Source of the DNA: a virus
Virus record (IMG/VR): IMGVR_UViG_3300030117_003040
Location: 1-33,189 of that record
Reading direction: 5' to 3' (one strand)
DNA length: 33,189 bases
Under the pieces are notes generated by a model. The model was not told the origin of the DNA, made no database searches, and was given only the letters and a program-made list of their open reading frames with translations. Positions within the stretch are counted from its first letter, which is position 1. Every line of letters begins with the position of its first letter. Positions 8,850 to 16,484 of this stretch are shown here, in pieces. A program made the translations under genes and the position numbers.

Positions 8850-9544
8850 TGATTATTCCAAGTTTCTGAGCCAACGCTTAAAGACGTAAACGCAATGTTT
8901 GATGCAGCAAGGTCTGACCAAGTTTCACTACCTGCAGAAATGTCTGCCCACGTCTCACTGCCTGCCGCAATGTCCGACCACGTTTCGCTGCCAGCCGCTT
9001 TATCACTCCAAGCCTCGCCAAGCTTTTCAGCGTCTACCGTAGAGCTAACGATGATCTCAGGCGTTGCAGCCATAACAACCGTAAACTGCGCTGCGCCTGT
9101 TATTTCAAACGCAATACTTGACGCTGCACTGCTGCTGAGAACAGCATTAACACCCGCAGTGACAGTAACCGCCGTGCTTACAGCAGCGCTCGGAAGCTGT
9201 ACACGAATTACTGCAGAGCTTTCCGTTATAGCAAAACTTACGCTTGCATCCATAGAAACGGTAAAACGAGCAGAAGCCGATATTGAGGCTGCACCCGTTA
9301 CGCTTGCAGACACGCCATGAACCAAAGTAGCGCTGCTTGACTGCGTGACTGCAACGTTAACTGCAGCGCTTACAGCCTCAACATGCGTTGCCGTTGCCGT
9401 TGCCGTTCCGCTAATAGATACAGCCGAAGATGCTTCAAATAGGTTAAGATCGTCTAGTTGCTCAAGCGTTCCAAATGCGTCTAGCGCATCCATTGACCCC
9501 CAATTGTCTAGCTGCTCTAGCGTGGGGCCAAGTATCTCTGCCAT
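8846..9544 (-). CDS. Ser/Ala-rich tail protein with SETWSD repeats (232 aa)
   Basis: A 232-residue protein. The N-terminus carries two copies of LEQLD (LGPTLEQLDNWGSMDALDAF and TLEQLDDLNLF). The middle 120 residues are Ala/Ser/Val/Thr-rich beta repeats (SGTATATATHVEAVSAAVNV). The C-terminus has tandem ten-residue repeats AGSETWSDIA. No enzyme motif is visible. Position between a tail accessory gene and the hub suggests a fibrous tail or neck component. The start follows the previous gene by one base and the stop overlaps the hub start (ATGA). Confidence 0.6.
   Translation of the reverse strand: MAEILGPTLEQLDNWGSMDALDAFGTLEQLDDLNLFEASSAVSISGTATATATHVEAVSAAVNVAVTQSSSATLVHGVSASVTGAASISASARFTVSMDASVSFAITESSAVIRVQLPSAAVSTAVTVTAGVNAVLSSSAASSIAFEITGAAQFTVVMAATPEIIVSSTVDAEKLGEAWSDKAAGSETWSDIAAGSETWADISAGSETWSDLAASNIAFTSLSVGSETWNNQ
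8905..9000 (-). repeat. 30-bp coding repeats (SETWSD units)
   Basis: Three adjacent ten-residue units AGSETWSDIA / AGSETWADIS / AGSETWSDLA, with weaker copies on both sides (GEAWSDKA before, GSETWNNQ at the protein end). They are in frame within the 232-residue tail protein. Boundaries are approximate. Confidence 0.85.
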
Positions 9545-9545
9545 G

Positions 9546-9932
9546 TTATGTTGCCGTTACGTCAAGGTCTCCTGCCGCAACCCTTAGAATGTCACCAGTG
9601 GTTATTGTCTTTGCAGCGCTAAAAGCCCCATGAACCAAAAGATTTCCTGAAGAACTTGCGTCAAAAATGCCAAAATGACTTACGCTTCCCCATGTTCCTG
9701 TTGCCGCCGCAAACTCAACCGCTGCACTATTGTCAGTAGTGCCACCAGAAGCAGCGTCAAAGTTAATAGCAACACGAGAATAATTACTGCCGCTCAACTC
9801 AGTGCCTGAATTGTCATCGTTGAAACTACCAGTACTAAGACCAAGATATGCCTGAGAAGGATGTGTAAACGCAGAAGTTCCCAACAAATGATCAAGAATT
9901 TTGTTTTCAGCGTAATCGGAAAGTGCAGACAT
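9546..9932 (-). CDS. Small tail protein, Gp80-like family (128 aa)
   Basis: A 128-residue protein that matches a pattern common to many phages: an N-terminal helix (SDYAENKILDHLLGT), then AYLGLSTGSFNDDNSGTELSG, an SRVAINFDAASGGTTDNSAAVEF segment, WGSVSHFGIFD, and a TTGDILRVAAGDLDVT end. In this widespread family the role is not proven; it is usually found among tail or neck genes. The neighbouring adaptor gene lies two bases upstream. I am fairly sure of the family and unsure of the exact function. Confidence 0.7.
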   Translation of the reverse strand: MSALSDYAENKILDHLLGTSAFTHPSQAYLGLSTGSFNDDNSGTELSGSNYSRVAINFDAASGGTTDNSAAVEFAAATGTWGSVSHFGIFDASSSGNLLVHGAFSAAKTITTGDILRVAAGDLDVTAT

Positions 9933-9933
9933 A

Positions 9934-10557
9934 TCAGGCTCCTACATAATCGCTTTTCATTGCCAACGGTCCACCATAAAAAGCTTTTTCGTTGTCTGTT
10001 TTGATTTCTGCCATGACACGGGTAAACAGCGCGTCATACTGGTTAGACCTAGCTTCATCCAAGAGATACAAATACGCAGCATGAAGCGAACCATAAAGAT
10101 AAGCATCTGGATGGCGGCTAAGAATGGTGTTTGTTGCGCTGCTGTCAGACAAAGACGAAATGTCCTCAGAATAAATAATCTCAACAGTCATCACGCTGTC
10201 AGGTATAGGGCGCAACGCAATCTCAGTACCTATAACTGTGTAAATCTTAGGCCGACCACCGCCAGAAGACGAATAGGTTTCATAGTAATCTTGCGGAGAG
10301 GCATATTCCAACACATCAATGGGATCAGTATTGAGCTTGACCAAACGTATTTTACGCAAGTCTGTCGGCAAACTGATAAACTCATCGCTTGCAACAGTGG
10401 ATGCTGTGGCTCTCTTTTCTTGTGAGCGGGTGTCTAACTCACGGCTCATTCGCGCCTCAGCAAGCTCAATATATTCTGGAATGCGTGACGTTAAATCATC
10501 ACGCGCCAAGAAATTAGCTATAGCGGTCTGAAGCTCAGAATAAGTCGTGATAGCCAT
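9934..10557 (-). CDS. Head-tail adaptor protein, SU10-type (207 aa)
   Basis: A 207-residue mostly helical protein beginning MAITTYSELQTAIANFLARD, with ELAEARMSRELDTR, then FISLPTDLRKIRLVKLN, YASPQDYYETY and the strand pattern YTVIGTEIALRPIPDSVMTVEIIYSED. This layout is that of the adaptor that joins portal and tail in SU10/phiEco32-like and many marine short-tailed phages. It is consistent with the SU10-type capsid gene next door. It begins directly after the stop of the 106-residue gene. Confidence 0.7.
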   Translation of the reverse strand: MAITTYSELQTAIANFLARDDLTSRIPEYIELAEARMSRELDTRSQEKRATASTVASDEFISLPTDLRKIRLVKLNTDPIDVLEYASPQDYYETYSSSGGGRPKIYTVIGTEIALRPIPDSVMTVEIIYSEDISSLSDSSATNTILSRHPDAYLYGSLHAAYLYLLDEARSNQYDALFTRVMAEIKTDNEKAFYGGPLAMKSDYVGA

Positions 10558-10878
10558 CTATACAGTACCGCCCGTTGTTTTAAATACACGGTTATCACGC
10601 TCATTAACCCACTGACGCCACTTTTTCGGGTTCTGCCAAGGCTGACCAAACTTTTCGACAAGCTGGTAATACAAAGGCGCAGGGATATCGGCGATTTTTT
10701 GCTTATGCCGCTGAGTGTTGCCAATCAAAGAACCATAACGCCACTCTTTCGCCTCTTCCTTGGCAGAGTCCATAATTGGCGTTACATCAACTTCAGTCGT
10801 AATGAAGTTGCCTTCTGGCTTCCAATGAAATTTTGTTTTTTTGCCGGTGATCGGATCATGGCTAAGAAGTCGTTCCAT
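10558..10878 (-). CDS. Conserved head-tail region protein (106 aa)
   Basis: A 106-residue protein. The ATG at 10878 is chosen because it has a GAGG ribosome-binding site; an upstream extension would run through the terminator hairpin. The sequence has a motif rich in Trp and Lys (KFHWKPEGNFITTEVDV, KEWRYGSLIGNTQRHKQKIADIP, WQNPKKWRQWVNERDNR). Similar short proteins sit directly downstream of the capsid gene in related short-tailed phages, but their role is not known to me. It starts after a strong terminator and may have its own promoter or depend on read-through. Confidence 0.7.
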   Translation of the reverse strand: MERLLSHDPITGKKTKFHWKPEGNFITTEVDVTPIMDSAKEEAKEWRYGSLIGNTQRHKQKIADIPAPLYYQLVEKFGQPWQNPKKWRQWVNERDNRVFKTTGGTV

Positions 10879-10891
10879 ACTTACCTCAAAT

Positions 10892-10922
10892 AAAAAAAGG
10901 GGCCACCGAAGCAGCCCCTTTG
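10892..10922 (-). terminator. Rho-independent terminator after the capsid gene
   Basis: On the minus strand an eight-base perfect stem (AAAGGGGC / GCCCCTTT) encloses a ten-base loop containing TTCG and is followed by a run of seven T. It lies 22 bases past the capsid stop codon and before the next gene. Partial termination here would give more capsid than tail message. Confidence 0.93.
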
Positions 10923-10943
10923 AGTTCACTAAGGAGAAAAAAA

Positions 10944-12133
10944 CTATGAACCGTTTAAGCCAATTACCGCAGCATGGGCCTTGGGAGCTTTCACGATCAA
11001 AGTGTACTCGGACACAATAGCGAACCTGGTCGCATCCCCAACGGGAGCAACATCAGTTGCGCTGAACATGCGTCCAGGCAATGACCCAATACACACATAG
11101 TCTGTGTCTATTAGATACATTTCGGAATTTGGACATGTCCTGTCTACTGTCACGCTTAACTCTCCGAAGTCGGAGAGATATAGGCTGCAAAATTTTCACC
11201 TTAGTTCGCTAATCTAAGACCGCCTTTCGGCTGCTTTACTTCACAGTAAAGATAAGACCATATCATCATCCTATCAGGATGCTCTGCGCTTCGGATCGCT
11301 TGATCCTACTTCCTTTCGGAATGGCCGTTGAACCTTCCCCTTATAGGGCTTGGCTGCTGATTTTCTCAAAGAGATGTCCCAGCAATTCACAGAGTTTTTC
11401 GAGATAGGTTGCCCTATCAAGCCGCCAATTTAACGGAGCCTATTATGCTTGCTTCGCGTGGAGCAGTGTAAGTAATCTGGTTTGTAGAAACAGAACCAGA
11501 GGACAAGCCAGAAAAGTTTTGCTTGTTAGTTGGTGACATCAACAACATGCTTGGATTGCCGCCATCGTTATAGGCTGCAAGCATTGCTGCATCAATCTTA
11601 GCAAGCGTTAATGCTGCTGCTGTACCCGTAAGGTCAGCCGTATCACTACCGTCGCCAGTTGCCGCCGCCATATCAGACGGTGCGTCTACGTTTGTAATCC
11701 ACGTAATTAGCTTTGCAGCCTTGCGCGGATCAGACGTTGACTTCGCTTCGTTCTTGTAAAGCGATTTATTTATATCACGCCGTTGTTCGATACCCTTGAG
11801 CACCTTGACGTATGCGGTTTCTTTATCGCGCCCCGCTTTGTCCACGGTATCAAGCGTATTGGAAACGCTTGCGGCCTGTACGGCAATTTGGTGAACGTTG
11901 GTAAGTCGGGTTGTGGCGCTGGGGTTTGCATACGAATAATCAGCACCCTCGTTTGCGTGGTTGGTATCAACTGCACTAGCAAGTTCTTGGACTTGCCATT
12001 CAGTTATAATACCCCGTGTTGTTTCCTTTGTAGCATTGGAAAACAGTGGCGTTTCGTCGGGATCTACGCGATATATAATATCCGAAAGGTCTTCCCTTTC
12101 GCCAATCGCATTGCTGGTTAAAAAGGTCGCCAT
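10944..12133 (-). CDS. Major capsid protein, SU10-type (DUF5309), split by group I intron
   Basis: Exon 1 runs 12133-11433 and exon 2 runs 11187-10944. Joined they give 945 bases, a 314-residue protein. Exon 1 starts MATFLTSNAIGEREDLSDII after a perfect GGAGG site and encodes the family pattern DPDETPLFS, WQVQELASA, and MLLMSPTNKQNFSG. Exon 2 supplies the typical end LYLSDFGELSV, a receptor-like strand set and VSEYTLIVKAPKAHAAVIGL. The joined sequence at the junction reads IIGSV-SLYLSDFGEL, which aligns with the NAVDYYIHDFG-like region of this capsid family. Without splicing, exon 1 ends prematurely (KLAA) within the intron and exon 2 lacks a start. The protein builds the icosahedral shell. 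The splice position is inferred to within a few bases. Confidence 0.9.
11188..11432 (-). ncRNA. Group I self-splicing intron in the capsid gene
   Basis: The RNA shows the ordered core elements of group I introns: P at 11387-11376 (AATTGCTGGGAC), Q at 11362-11348 (AATCAGCAGCCAAGC), R at 11334-11321 (GGTTCAACGGCCAT) and S at 11267-11256 (GATGATATGGTC). P7 pairs GGCCAU with AUGGUC. P1 pairs exon CCGUU with guide GGCGG, giving the U-G pair at the splice site. P2 is GATAGG-GCAA-CCTATC. Peripheral hairpins near the 3' end include GCC-GAAA-GGC and CTTTAC-TGTGAA-GTAAAG. The last intron base is inferred as G at 11188. The intron has about 245 bases and no open frame for a homing endonuclease. In-frame exon joining supports these borders; the end could shift to 11185 (GCAG) without changing the frame. 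Confidence 0.92.
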
Positions 12134-12148
12134 GATGGCCTCCTAAAG

Positions 12149-13099
12149 TTAGCGAGTTAACATAAATTGAACGGCATCTTCTTTCGTGCCGCTCTTTTTG
12201 AGTTTGTCAAAAGCCTTACGCTTTCGCTCTGTTGCAGAGTCGCCCTTAGTCTTTGGTTGCCCACTTTTCACCATCTTAGGGGCCGTCTTTACTTTCTTTG
12301 CAGCAATGGGTTTTTGTGACTGCAAGTTGTCGTAAAGATAGGCTTTTCGCATTAAATCAACGTACTTGGAATCAATAGCATTCCCAAGCTCTTGAGAAGT
12401 AAAACCTTTAGATTGCGCATATGTAACAATCGCTGCTTTTTCTCTCGCTTCCACTTCTGGGTCTTTCCATTCTGGAACTAACTCAAGAAGCTTCTTTTGC
12501 TCTTCTGCTATTTTTACCTGACGCAAACGCAATTGCTCAGCCTGCACAGCTTGTGCTTTGGTTTGAGCATCACGCTCCTGATCACGCTGCCTAACATATT
12601 CGAGTGGATCGCTTTCAAATAACGCATCCCAATGAGCCTGATCTTTTGGCTGATTGGCCTGCCGCAATTGATTAGCTAACGCATTAAGGGCTTGCTCGTA
12701 TTGCTGACGAGCTTGCTCAGTAGACGCTTTTTCAGCCTCAACAGATTTACGCTGTTCAGACACTTCTTGTAGCCTTTTCTGAGCTGTTTTTTCTAACTGA
12801 TAGTTTTTGATGAGTTCATCAATTGTAGCCTCACCATCTTCACCATCAATCTTAACAGCGTAGGTGTCGATAGTCTCAACTTCCTCGCCGCTTTCCTCAA
12901 CCTCTTCAGCTTCCGTTTCGGCTTGGCTGTCATCAACGGCCTCAACTTCAACCTCTTCAGTTTCGGATGCCTCTACTTCAGTCGTTTCGGCGGTTTGCTC
13001 TTGAACATCCTCGCTTGCCTTCTCAGGGGCTTGGCCATTCAATAGTAAGTTCACAGCATCTGCCTGTGAAAAGCTGGATTCCTGCGGAGTACCAGACAT
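12149..13099 (-). CDS. Scaffold protein (316 aa)
   Basis: A 316-residue acidic, highly helical protein with no fixed domain. Residues 25-85 are very Glu-rich (EEVEVEAVDDSQAETEAEEVEE). A long coiled-coil follows (EKTAQKRLQEVSEQRKSVEAEK, QARQQYEQALNALANQLRQ) and the C-terminus is basic (KRKAFDKLKKSGTKEDAVQFML). This charge pattern, size and position between portal and capsid are typical of phage scaffolds, which guide shell assembly and leave. The ATG at 13099 is chosen because GGAG lies six bases upstream; a TTG in frame further up lacks that spacing. Confidence 0.85.
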   Translation of the reverse strand: MSGTPQESSFSQADAVNLLLNGQAPEKASEDVQEQTAETTEVEASETEEVEVEAVDDSQAETEAEEVEESGEEVETIDTYAVKIDGEDGEATIDELIKNYQLEKTAQKRLQEVSEQRKSVEAEKASTEQARQQYEQALNALANQLRQANQPKDQAHWDALFESDPLEYVRQRDQERDAQTKAQAVQAEQLRLRQVKIAEEQKKLLELVPEWKDPEVEAREKAAIVTYAQSKGFTSQELGNAIDSKYVDLMRKAYLYDNLQSQKPIAAKKVKTAPKMVKSGQPKTKGDSATERKRKAFDKLKKSGTKEDAVQFMLTR

Positions 13100-13114
13100 T
13101 AAAATCTCCAAATT

Positions 13115-13378
13115 TTATAGGTTTCTTCTAACTGTTTCCAACTGCACAGAGGCCATTTTGCCAGTCTCAACAACACTCTGAAAATGCTGCTCAAACGCCT
13201 CAAGAGCCTTTAGCAAATGAAAACACTGCTCACGAAAATCCGTGTCGCTGGGGTCGCTGCCCGACCAACCGTCAACATAGGTTTTTCGCAATTCTTCAAA
13301 CGCCTCTACAACGAGAGGCTCACGCAAAATACTCGCAGCCCTTGCGCCACGGTCTTGCTCAACTAATAAATCTGTCAT
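13115..13378 (-). CDS. Small protein between portal and scaffold (87 aa)
   Basis: An 87-residue helical protein (MTDLLVEQDRGARAASILRE ... LLKALEAFEQHFQSVVETG). A protein of this size and style is common between portal and scaffold genes of podovirus-like phages, but I know no function. Its start overlaps the portal stop by ATGA. Confidence 0.7.
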   Translation of the reverse strand: MTDLLVEQDRGARAASILREPLVVEAFEELRKTYVDGWSGSDPSDTDFREQCFHLLKALEAFEQHFQSVVETGKMASVQLETVRRNL

Positions 13379-15378
13379 TGTCTCGGCAAGTTCACTGAAA
13401 CATTGCCGCCAGCCGCAAGCTTCTGCTGACGAAGCTGTAACTCTGCCTCAAGCTCAAACCTGCGTAAGGCCAAGTCTGCTTGCATCTTCTCACGCTCAAG
13501 GGCAATCTCTGCCTGCATCTTCTCACGTTTTAACGCAATCTCGGCTTCCAACTTGGCTTGCTCAATACCCGCAGAATTATCCTGACCTTGCTGCTGAGCG
13601 CCCTGCGCGATTTGCTGATCAATCTGATCACCAGACGTAAAGAACTGATCAGTATCCTTGAAGCCAGCAAACTCCGCAATCCGCTTTAACGTATTTACAT
13701 ACTGGCTTGGCTTTACAACAGGATTTTGCGGCCCTAACTGCGCTATAATCTGCTCTTGCTTGCCTGCAATCTGAGCAAGCATTGCCAGCTTTTCATCTTC
13801 ACGCCCGTTGCCAAGACCAACCTCAACCATCAAATCAAAGCCATTTGCAAAAGCTCGCGGATCAATGCTCACAAACTCGCCACGAATACGAACAACACGC
13901 TCGCTGTCCTGATGCTTCTGAAGCAAATGCAAAACGCCCTTGGCTAAATCCTTGCAACCTGTCTCGGCAAAAACACGCGCAATCATTTCAATTTTTAACT
14001 GCGCCCCTTGAATAGTCGCGTTAACAGCGCTCGCCGTTGTGCTTTGAAGCGTTGACGGATCAAGGCCCATCGAAGCTTTAGAAAAACCCGTACGCTGATC
14101 ACGAACCTGATCCACATACTCAAGCATTGCAAACGCAGACTGACCCAATTGCGGTACTGCCAACGGCTGAACCATTCCAGGCGCACGAACCCTAACAACG
14201 CCGCCAGGACGGCTCGAAAGTAAGTCATCAAGATTTGTCTGCCCCTCAACTGCAACTACGCGGCTATTGTTCGTCAAGTATAGATTATCCAACATCTGGC
14301 GCATGATCGTTGACTTGATCAACTGCAAATCCATCACCATCTCAGCAACACTACGCCCGACCATTCGATGCGGCATTAGAATAGGCGACAATAAAGCAAA
14401 TGGAACATGATCAAAGGGTTCATTCTCAAGAACCTCAACGCCATCGCCCAAAGCAACAACACGGCGCAACTCAGGAATATTATCACCGTCATAGTCAGCC
14501 TTAATGTACGCCTCAGTAACCAAAACCTCACGCATGGTCGGGTCGGCATTCTCAAACGTATCGCCTGACTCTAACTCTTCAAAACGCGCCTGTCTTTCAG
14601 GCTCATCGTCCAAGTCATCGTAACCAGCATACCTAAGAACAATATCAGGATCATAACCCTGCTCTATCAAGTCGCCTGCACGTACCTGCGTCCTGTGAGC
14701 AATAAATGAACAATCCTCAAGAGCAGTAGCGCGGCGACTAAATATCAACTCTTCAGGCGGCACATTGTCTAACTTCACACTGCCTGACTTCTTCGTGCGC
14801 TTAACCTCTACGGAAAAGTTGCGCTCCATAGGCAACTCAGCACCGTCAGGAGATACAACGCCCATCTCTGTGACTTCCTGAGAAATAACCTCAATCGCAG
14901 GATCACTAATCAATAACGTCAGTTCGTCTTCCGTTAAATTCTCATAAGTCTCGTTAACTGTCGTGTCAGTCTCAGACCAGTAAAACTTGATAGCACCAAC
15001 CTTGAACAACAAAGCATCTTTAAAAAAGTCATGCAAAACACGAAAGCCGCTGTTGTCAGTGTTAATAGCAAAGTTAACTAAATCAGTCGCTTGCTCAGCA
15101 GCCTTAACGTCCTCTGGGCCTCTAGGAAGAAAACGCGCAAAATCTGGCGAAGATGTAAACATCTTCATCAAAGATGGCATCATGTACTCAATGGTATCCG
15201 ACACCTCGGTTGCAACGACTTGACTACGGTTCTCAACCTCGTTGCCAAATGGCTCGCCTAGATAATGACTTAAAACGTCCGCACGTTCCTGAGAAAACTC
15301 GCTATCGTAATAGTTGACTGCGCTCTGTATCTCATGCTGCAAAATGCTGCGAAAACGCACGTCATCCATTTCAGCCAT
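13375..15378 (-). CDS. Portal protein (667 aa)
   Basis: A 667-residue protein of the length usual for P22-like portals. The N-terminus (VRFRSILQHEIQSAVNYYDS) and the motif MMPSLMKMFTSSPDFARFLPR are typical, followed by a beta wing domain (FKVGAIKFYWSETDTTVNE) and the KLDNVPPEELIFSRRATALED segment. Near residues 360-440 the stem/clip part reads LLSPILMPHRMVGRSVAEMVMD and LYLTNNSRVVAVEGQTNLDDLL. The last 90 residues are a Lys/Glu/Gln helix (barrel or assembly tail, EAEIALKREKMQAEIALERE). It forms the dodecameric DNA gate at one capsid vertex. It follows three bases after an 18-codon basic gene. Confidence 0.92.
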   Translation of the reverse strand: MAEMDDVRFRSILQHEIQSAVNYYDSEFSQERADVLSHYLGEPFGNEVENRSQVVATEVSDTIEYMMPSLMKMFTSSPDFARFLPRGPEDVKAAEQATDLVNFAINTDNSGFRVLHDFFKDALLFKVGAIKFYWSETDTTVNETYENLTEDELTLLISDPAIEVISQEVTEMGVVSPDGAELPMERNFSVEVKRTKKSGSVKLDNVPPEELIFSRRATALEDCSFIAHRTQVRAGDLIEQGYDPDIVLRYAGYDDLDDEPERQARFEELESGDTFENADPTMREVLVTEAYIKADYDGDNIPELRRVVALGDGVEVLENEPFDHVPFALLSPILMPHRMVGRSVAEMVMDLQLIKSTIMRQMLDNLYLTNNSRVVAVEGQTNLDDLLSSRPGGVVRVRAPGMVQPLAVPQLGQSAFAMLEYVDQVRDQRTGFSKASMGLDPSTLQSTTASAVNATIQGAQLKIEMIARVFAETGCKDLAKGVLHLLQKHQDSERVVRIRGEFVSIDPRAFANGFDLMVEVGLGNGREDEKLAMLAQIAGKQEQIIAQLGPQNPVVKPSQYVNTLKRIAEFAGFKDTDQFFTSGDQIDQQIAQGAQQQGQDNSAGIEQAKLEAEIALKREKMQAEIALEREKMQADLALRRFELEAELQLRQQKLAAGGNVSVNLPRQ

Positions 15379-15380
15379 TC

Positions 15381-15437
15381 TTACTTGCCCTTGCCTTTTT
15401 TCTTAGGCTTCTTCTTTCCTTTATGCATTGGCATCAT
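15381..15437 (-). CDS. Tiny basic peptide (18 aa)
   Basis: An 18-codon reading frame MMPMHKGKKKPKKKGKGK. Its ATG overlaps the stop of the 43-codon gene (ATGA) and it ends just before the portal start. Half the residues are Lys. Very short basic peptides at this position recur in related marine phages as I recall; the tight coupling supports translation. No function is known to me. Confidence 0.6.
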   Translation of the reverse strand: MMPMHKGKKKPKKKGKGK

Positions 15438-15565
15438 GCTTTCCTTTTCTTTGCTGGTTTCTTAGACTTACGAAGCTTTGCAAAATCCGCAGAGGTGATT
15501 TTATTGCGTGGCTTGGCAACCCTCGCTAACTTCTTTTGCTTCGATGAATACTTTGAAAATGGCAT
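15434..15565 (-). CDS. Small basic protein (43 aa)
   Basis: A 43-residue very basic protein, MPFSKYSSKQKKLARVAKPR ... KKPAKKRKA. It begins soon after the 91-residue gene and ends in ATGA with the next. The composition suggests binding to nucleic acid or to the acidic capsid interior. Function is unknown. Confidence 0.7.
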   Translation of the reverse strand: MPFSKYSSKQKKLARVAKPRNKITSADFAKLRKSKKPAKKRKA

Positions 15566-15567
15566 AA

Positions 15568-15843
15568 CTACGCTTTCTTGGCCTTTGCAGCCTTTGCCTT
15601 CTTCCATAAATCAGCGTCAGCCTTCCTAGCACCGCCGCTGCCACTTATAAACGAATTAACCCTGCCCATACTCCAAGCAGCCATAGGGACATTGCGACTG
15701 CCGCTAGATAAATACGCAGCATTCCCACGCTTCTGAACTTGCTTTAGAATAGACAGCGGAATGCCGCTTTTCTTTGACTTGTCGGCAAGAGAACCACCGC
15801 TAGACTTTTTTGCGGCGCTTTTTGGTTTTTGCTTGGCTGGCAC
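15568..15843 (-). CDS. DUF5872-like small basic protein (91 aa)
   Basis: A 91-residue basic protein. The core SKKSGIPLSILKQVQKRGNA-AY and MGRVNSFISGSGGARKADADLWKK is a pattern I recognise as a widespread small domain (DUF5872 type) found in many phages, where a product of unknown function binds or packages with DNA. The first 20 residues are Lys/Ala-rich. It overlaps the 69-residue gene by 44 bases in another frame; the domain lies beyond the overlap. Confidence 0.75.
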   Translation of the reverse strand: MPAKQKPKSAAKKSSGGSLADKSKKSGIPLSILKQVQKRGNAAYLSSGSRNVPMAAWSMGRVNSFISGSGGARKADADLWKKAKAAKAKKA

Positions 15844-16009
15844 GACTTTTACTCACCTTCTTAACATCAATAGGCAAACCCAACTTATAACGCCTGCGCG
15901 TTTCTAAAATCTCACGCTCCTTCGCAGCAGGATTCTTAGCGCCCCTCACATACTTTTTGGGAACGCCGCTCTTCGTTTTAGGAACCTTCGGAAAACTCCG
16001 CTTAGCCAT
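15800..16009 (-). CDS. Small basic protein (69 aa)
   Basis: A 69-residue basic protein MAKRSFPKVPKTKSGVPKKY ... NPAAKEREILETRRRYKLG ... KTKKRRKKV. Similar KSGVPKKYV-GAKNP-KEREI sequences occur in other phages near the terminase as I recall. It overlaps both neighbours (eight bases upstream, 44 downstream). Function is not known. Confidence 0.75.
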   Translation of the reverse strand: MAKRSFPKVPKTKSGVPKKYVRGAKNPAAKEREILETRRRYKLGLPIDVKKVSKSRASQAKTKKRRKKV

Positions 16010-16190
16010 CAGAGCTATAAGCGCCCGTCTGTACGCCCTTCTTAATACGAGCGTAAGTATTCGCGTTCTTTCTAGTAGGTTTTTTGCGTGCTTTCTTCGC
16101 CTTCTTAGGAGCCTCTTCCATCATCTCTGGCTTCTTGCCAGGCTTTGGATTAGAATAACGCTTTATATACATCGCATTGCCGTACATCAT
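16002..16190 (-). CDS. Small basic protein (62 aa)
   Basis: A 62-residue basic protein with MMYGNAMYIKRYSNPKPGKK, a Lys/Ala stretch (APKKAKKARKKPTRKN) and the end YARIKKGVQTGAYSSDG. The two Met codons follow immediately after the TAG of the upstream gene. It overlaps the next gene by eight bases. No family recognised. Confidence 0.7.
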   Translation of the reverse strand: MMYGNAMYIKRYSNPKPGKKPEMMEEAPKKAKKARKKPTRKNANTYARIKKGVQTGAYSSDG

Positions 16191-16484
16191 CTAACAATCC
16201 CACATTCTACGTGACCAGTAATTTGCCGAAAACTTATCGTTAGCACCCTTAATGCCGCTCGAACGGGCGCAGTAACTACGCTTGCGAGCAGGCTGATCCT
16301 TCTTAATGCTCATGTTAGGATCGCCAAACGTAACCTTTTTAACATCTTCGCCCTTCTTGGCTAAAACCTTAAACTTCCTCTTGGCGCTAGGCGTGCGCTG
16401 AACCTTGTTAAAGCCAGGAAAAGTCTCGCCATTATAACTCAATCGACCGCTAGGAAGACGCCTGACACTGCTCGCTTTCGCCAT
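16191..16484 (-). CDS. DUF6321-like small protein (97 aa)
   Basis: A 97-residue basic protein. The segment KFKVLAKKGEDVKKVTFGDP and the following NMSIKKDQPARKRSYCARSS ... NDKFSANYWSRRMW match a phage family I recall as DUF6321, of unknown function and often found near terminase or portal. The start at 16484 overlaps the terminase stop (TAATG). A longer start at 16496 inside terminase is less likely. Confidence 0.75.
   Translation of the reverse strand: MAKASSVRRLPSGRLSYNGETFPGFNKVQRTPSAKRKFKVLAKKGEDVKKVTFGDPNMSIKKDQPARKRSYCARSSGIKGANDKFSANYWSRRMWDC

Noticed and set aside
10944-12133. Two separate genes or a frameshifted capsid pseudogene
   Set aside because: The gap has the ordered core elements of a group I intron and joining restores the capsid family motif in frame.
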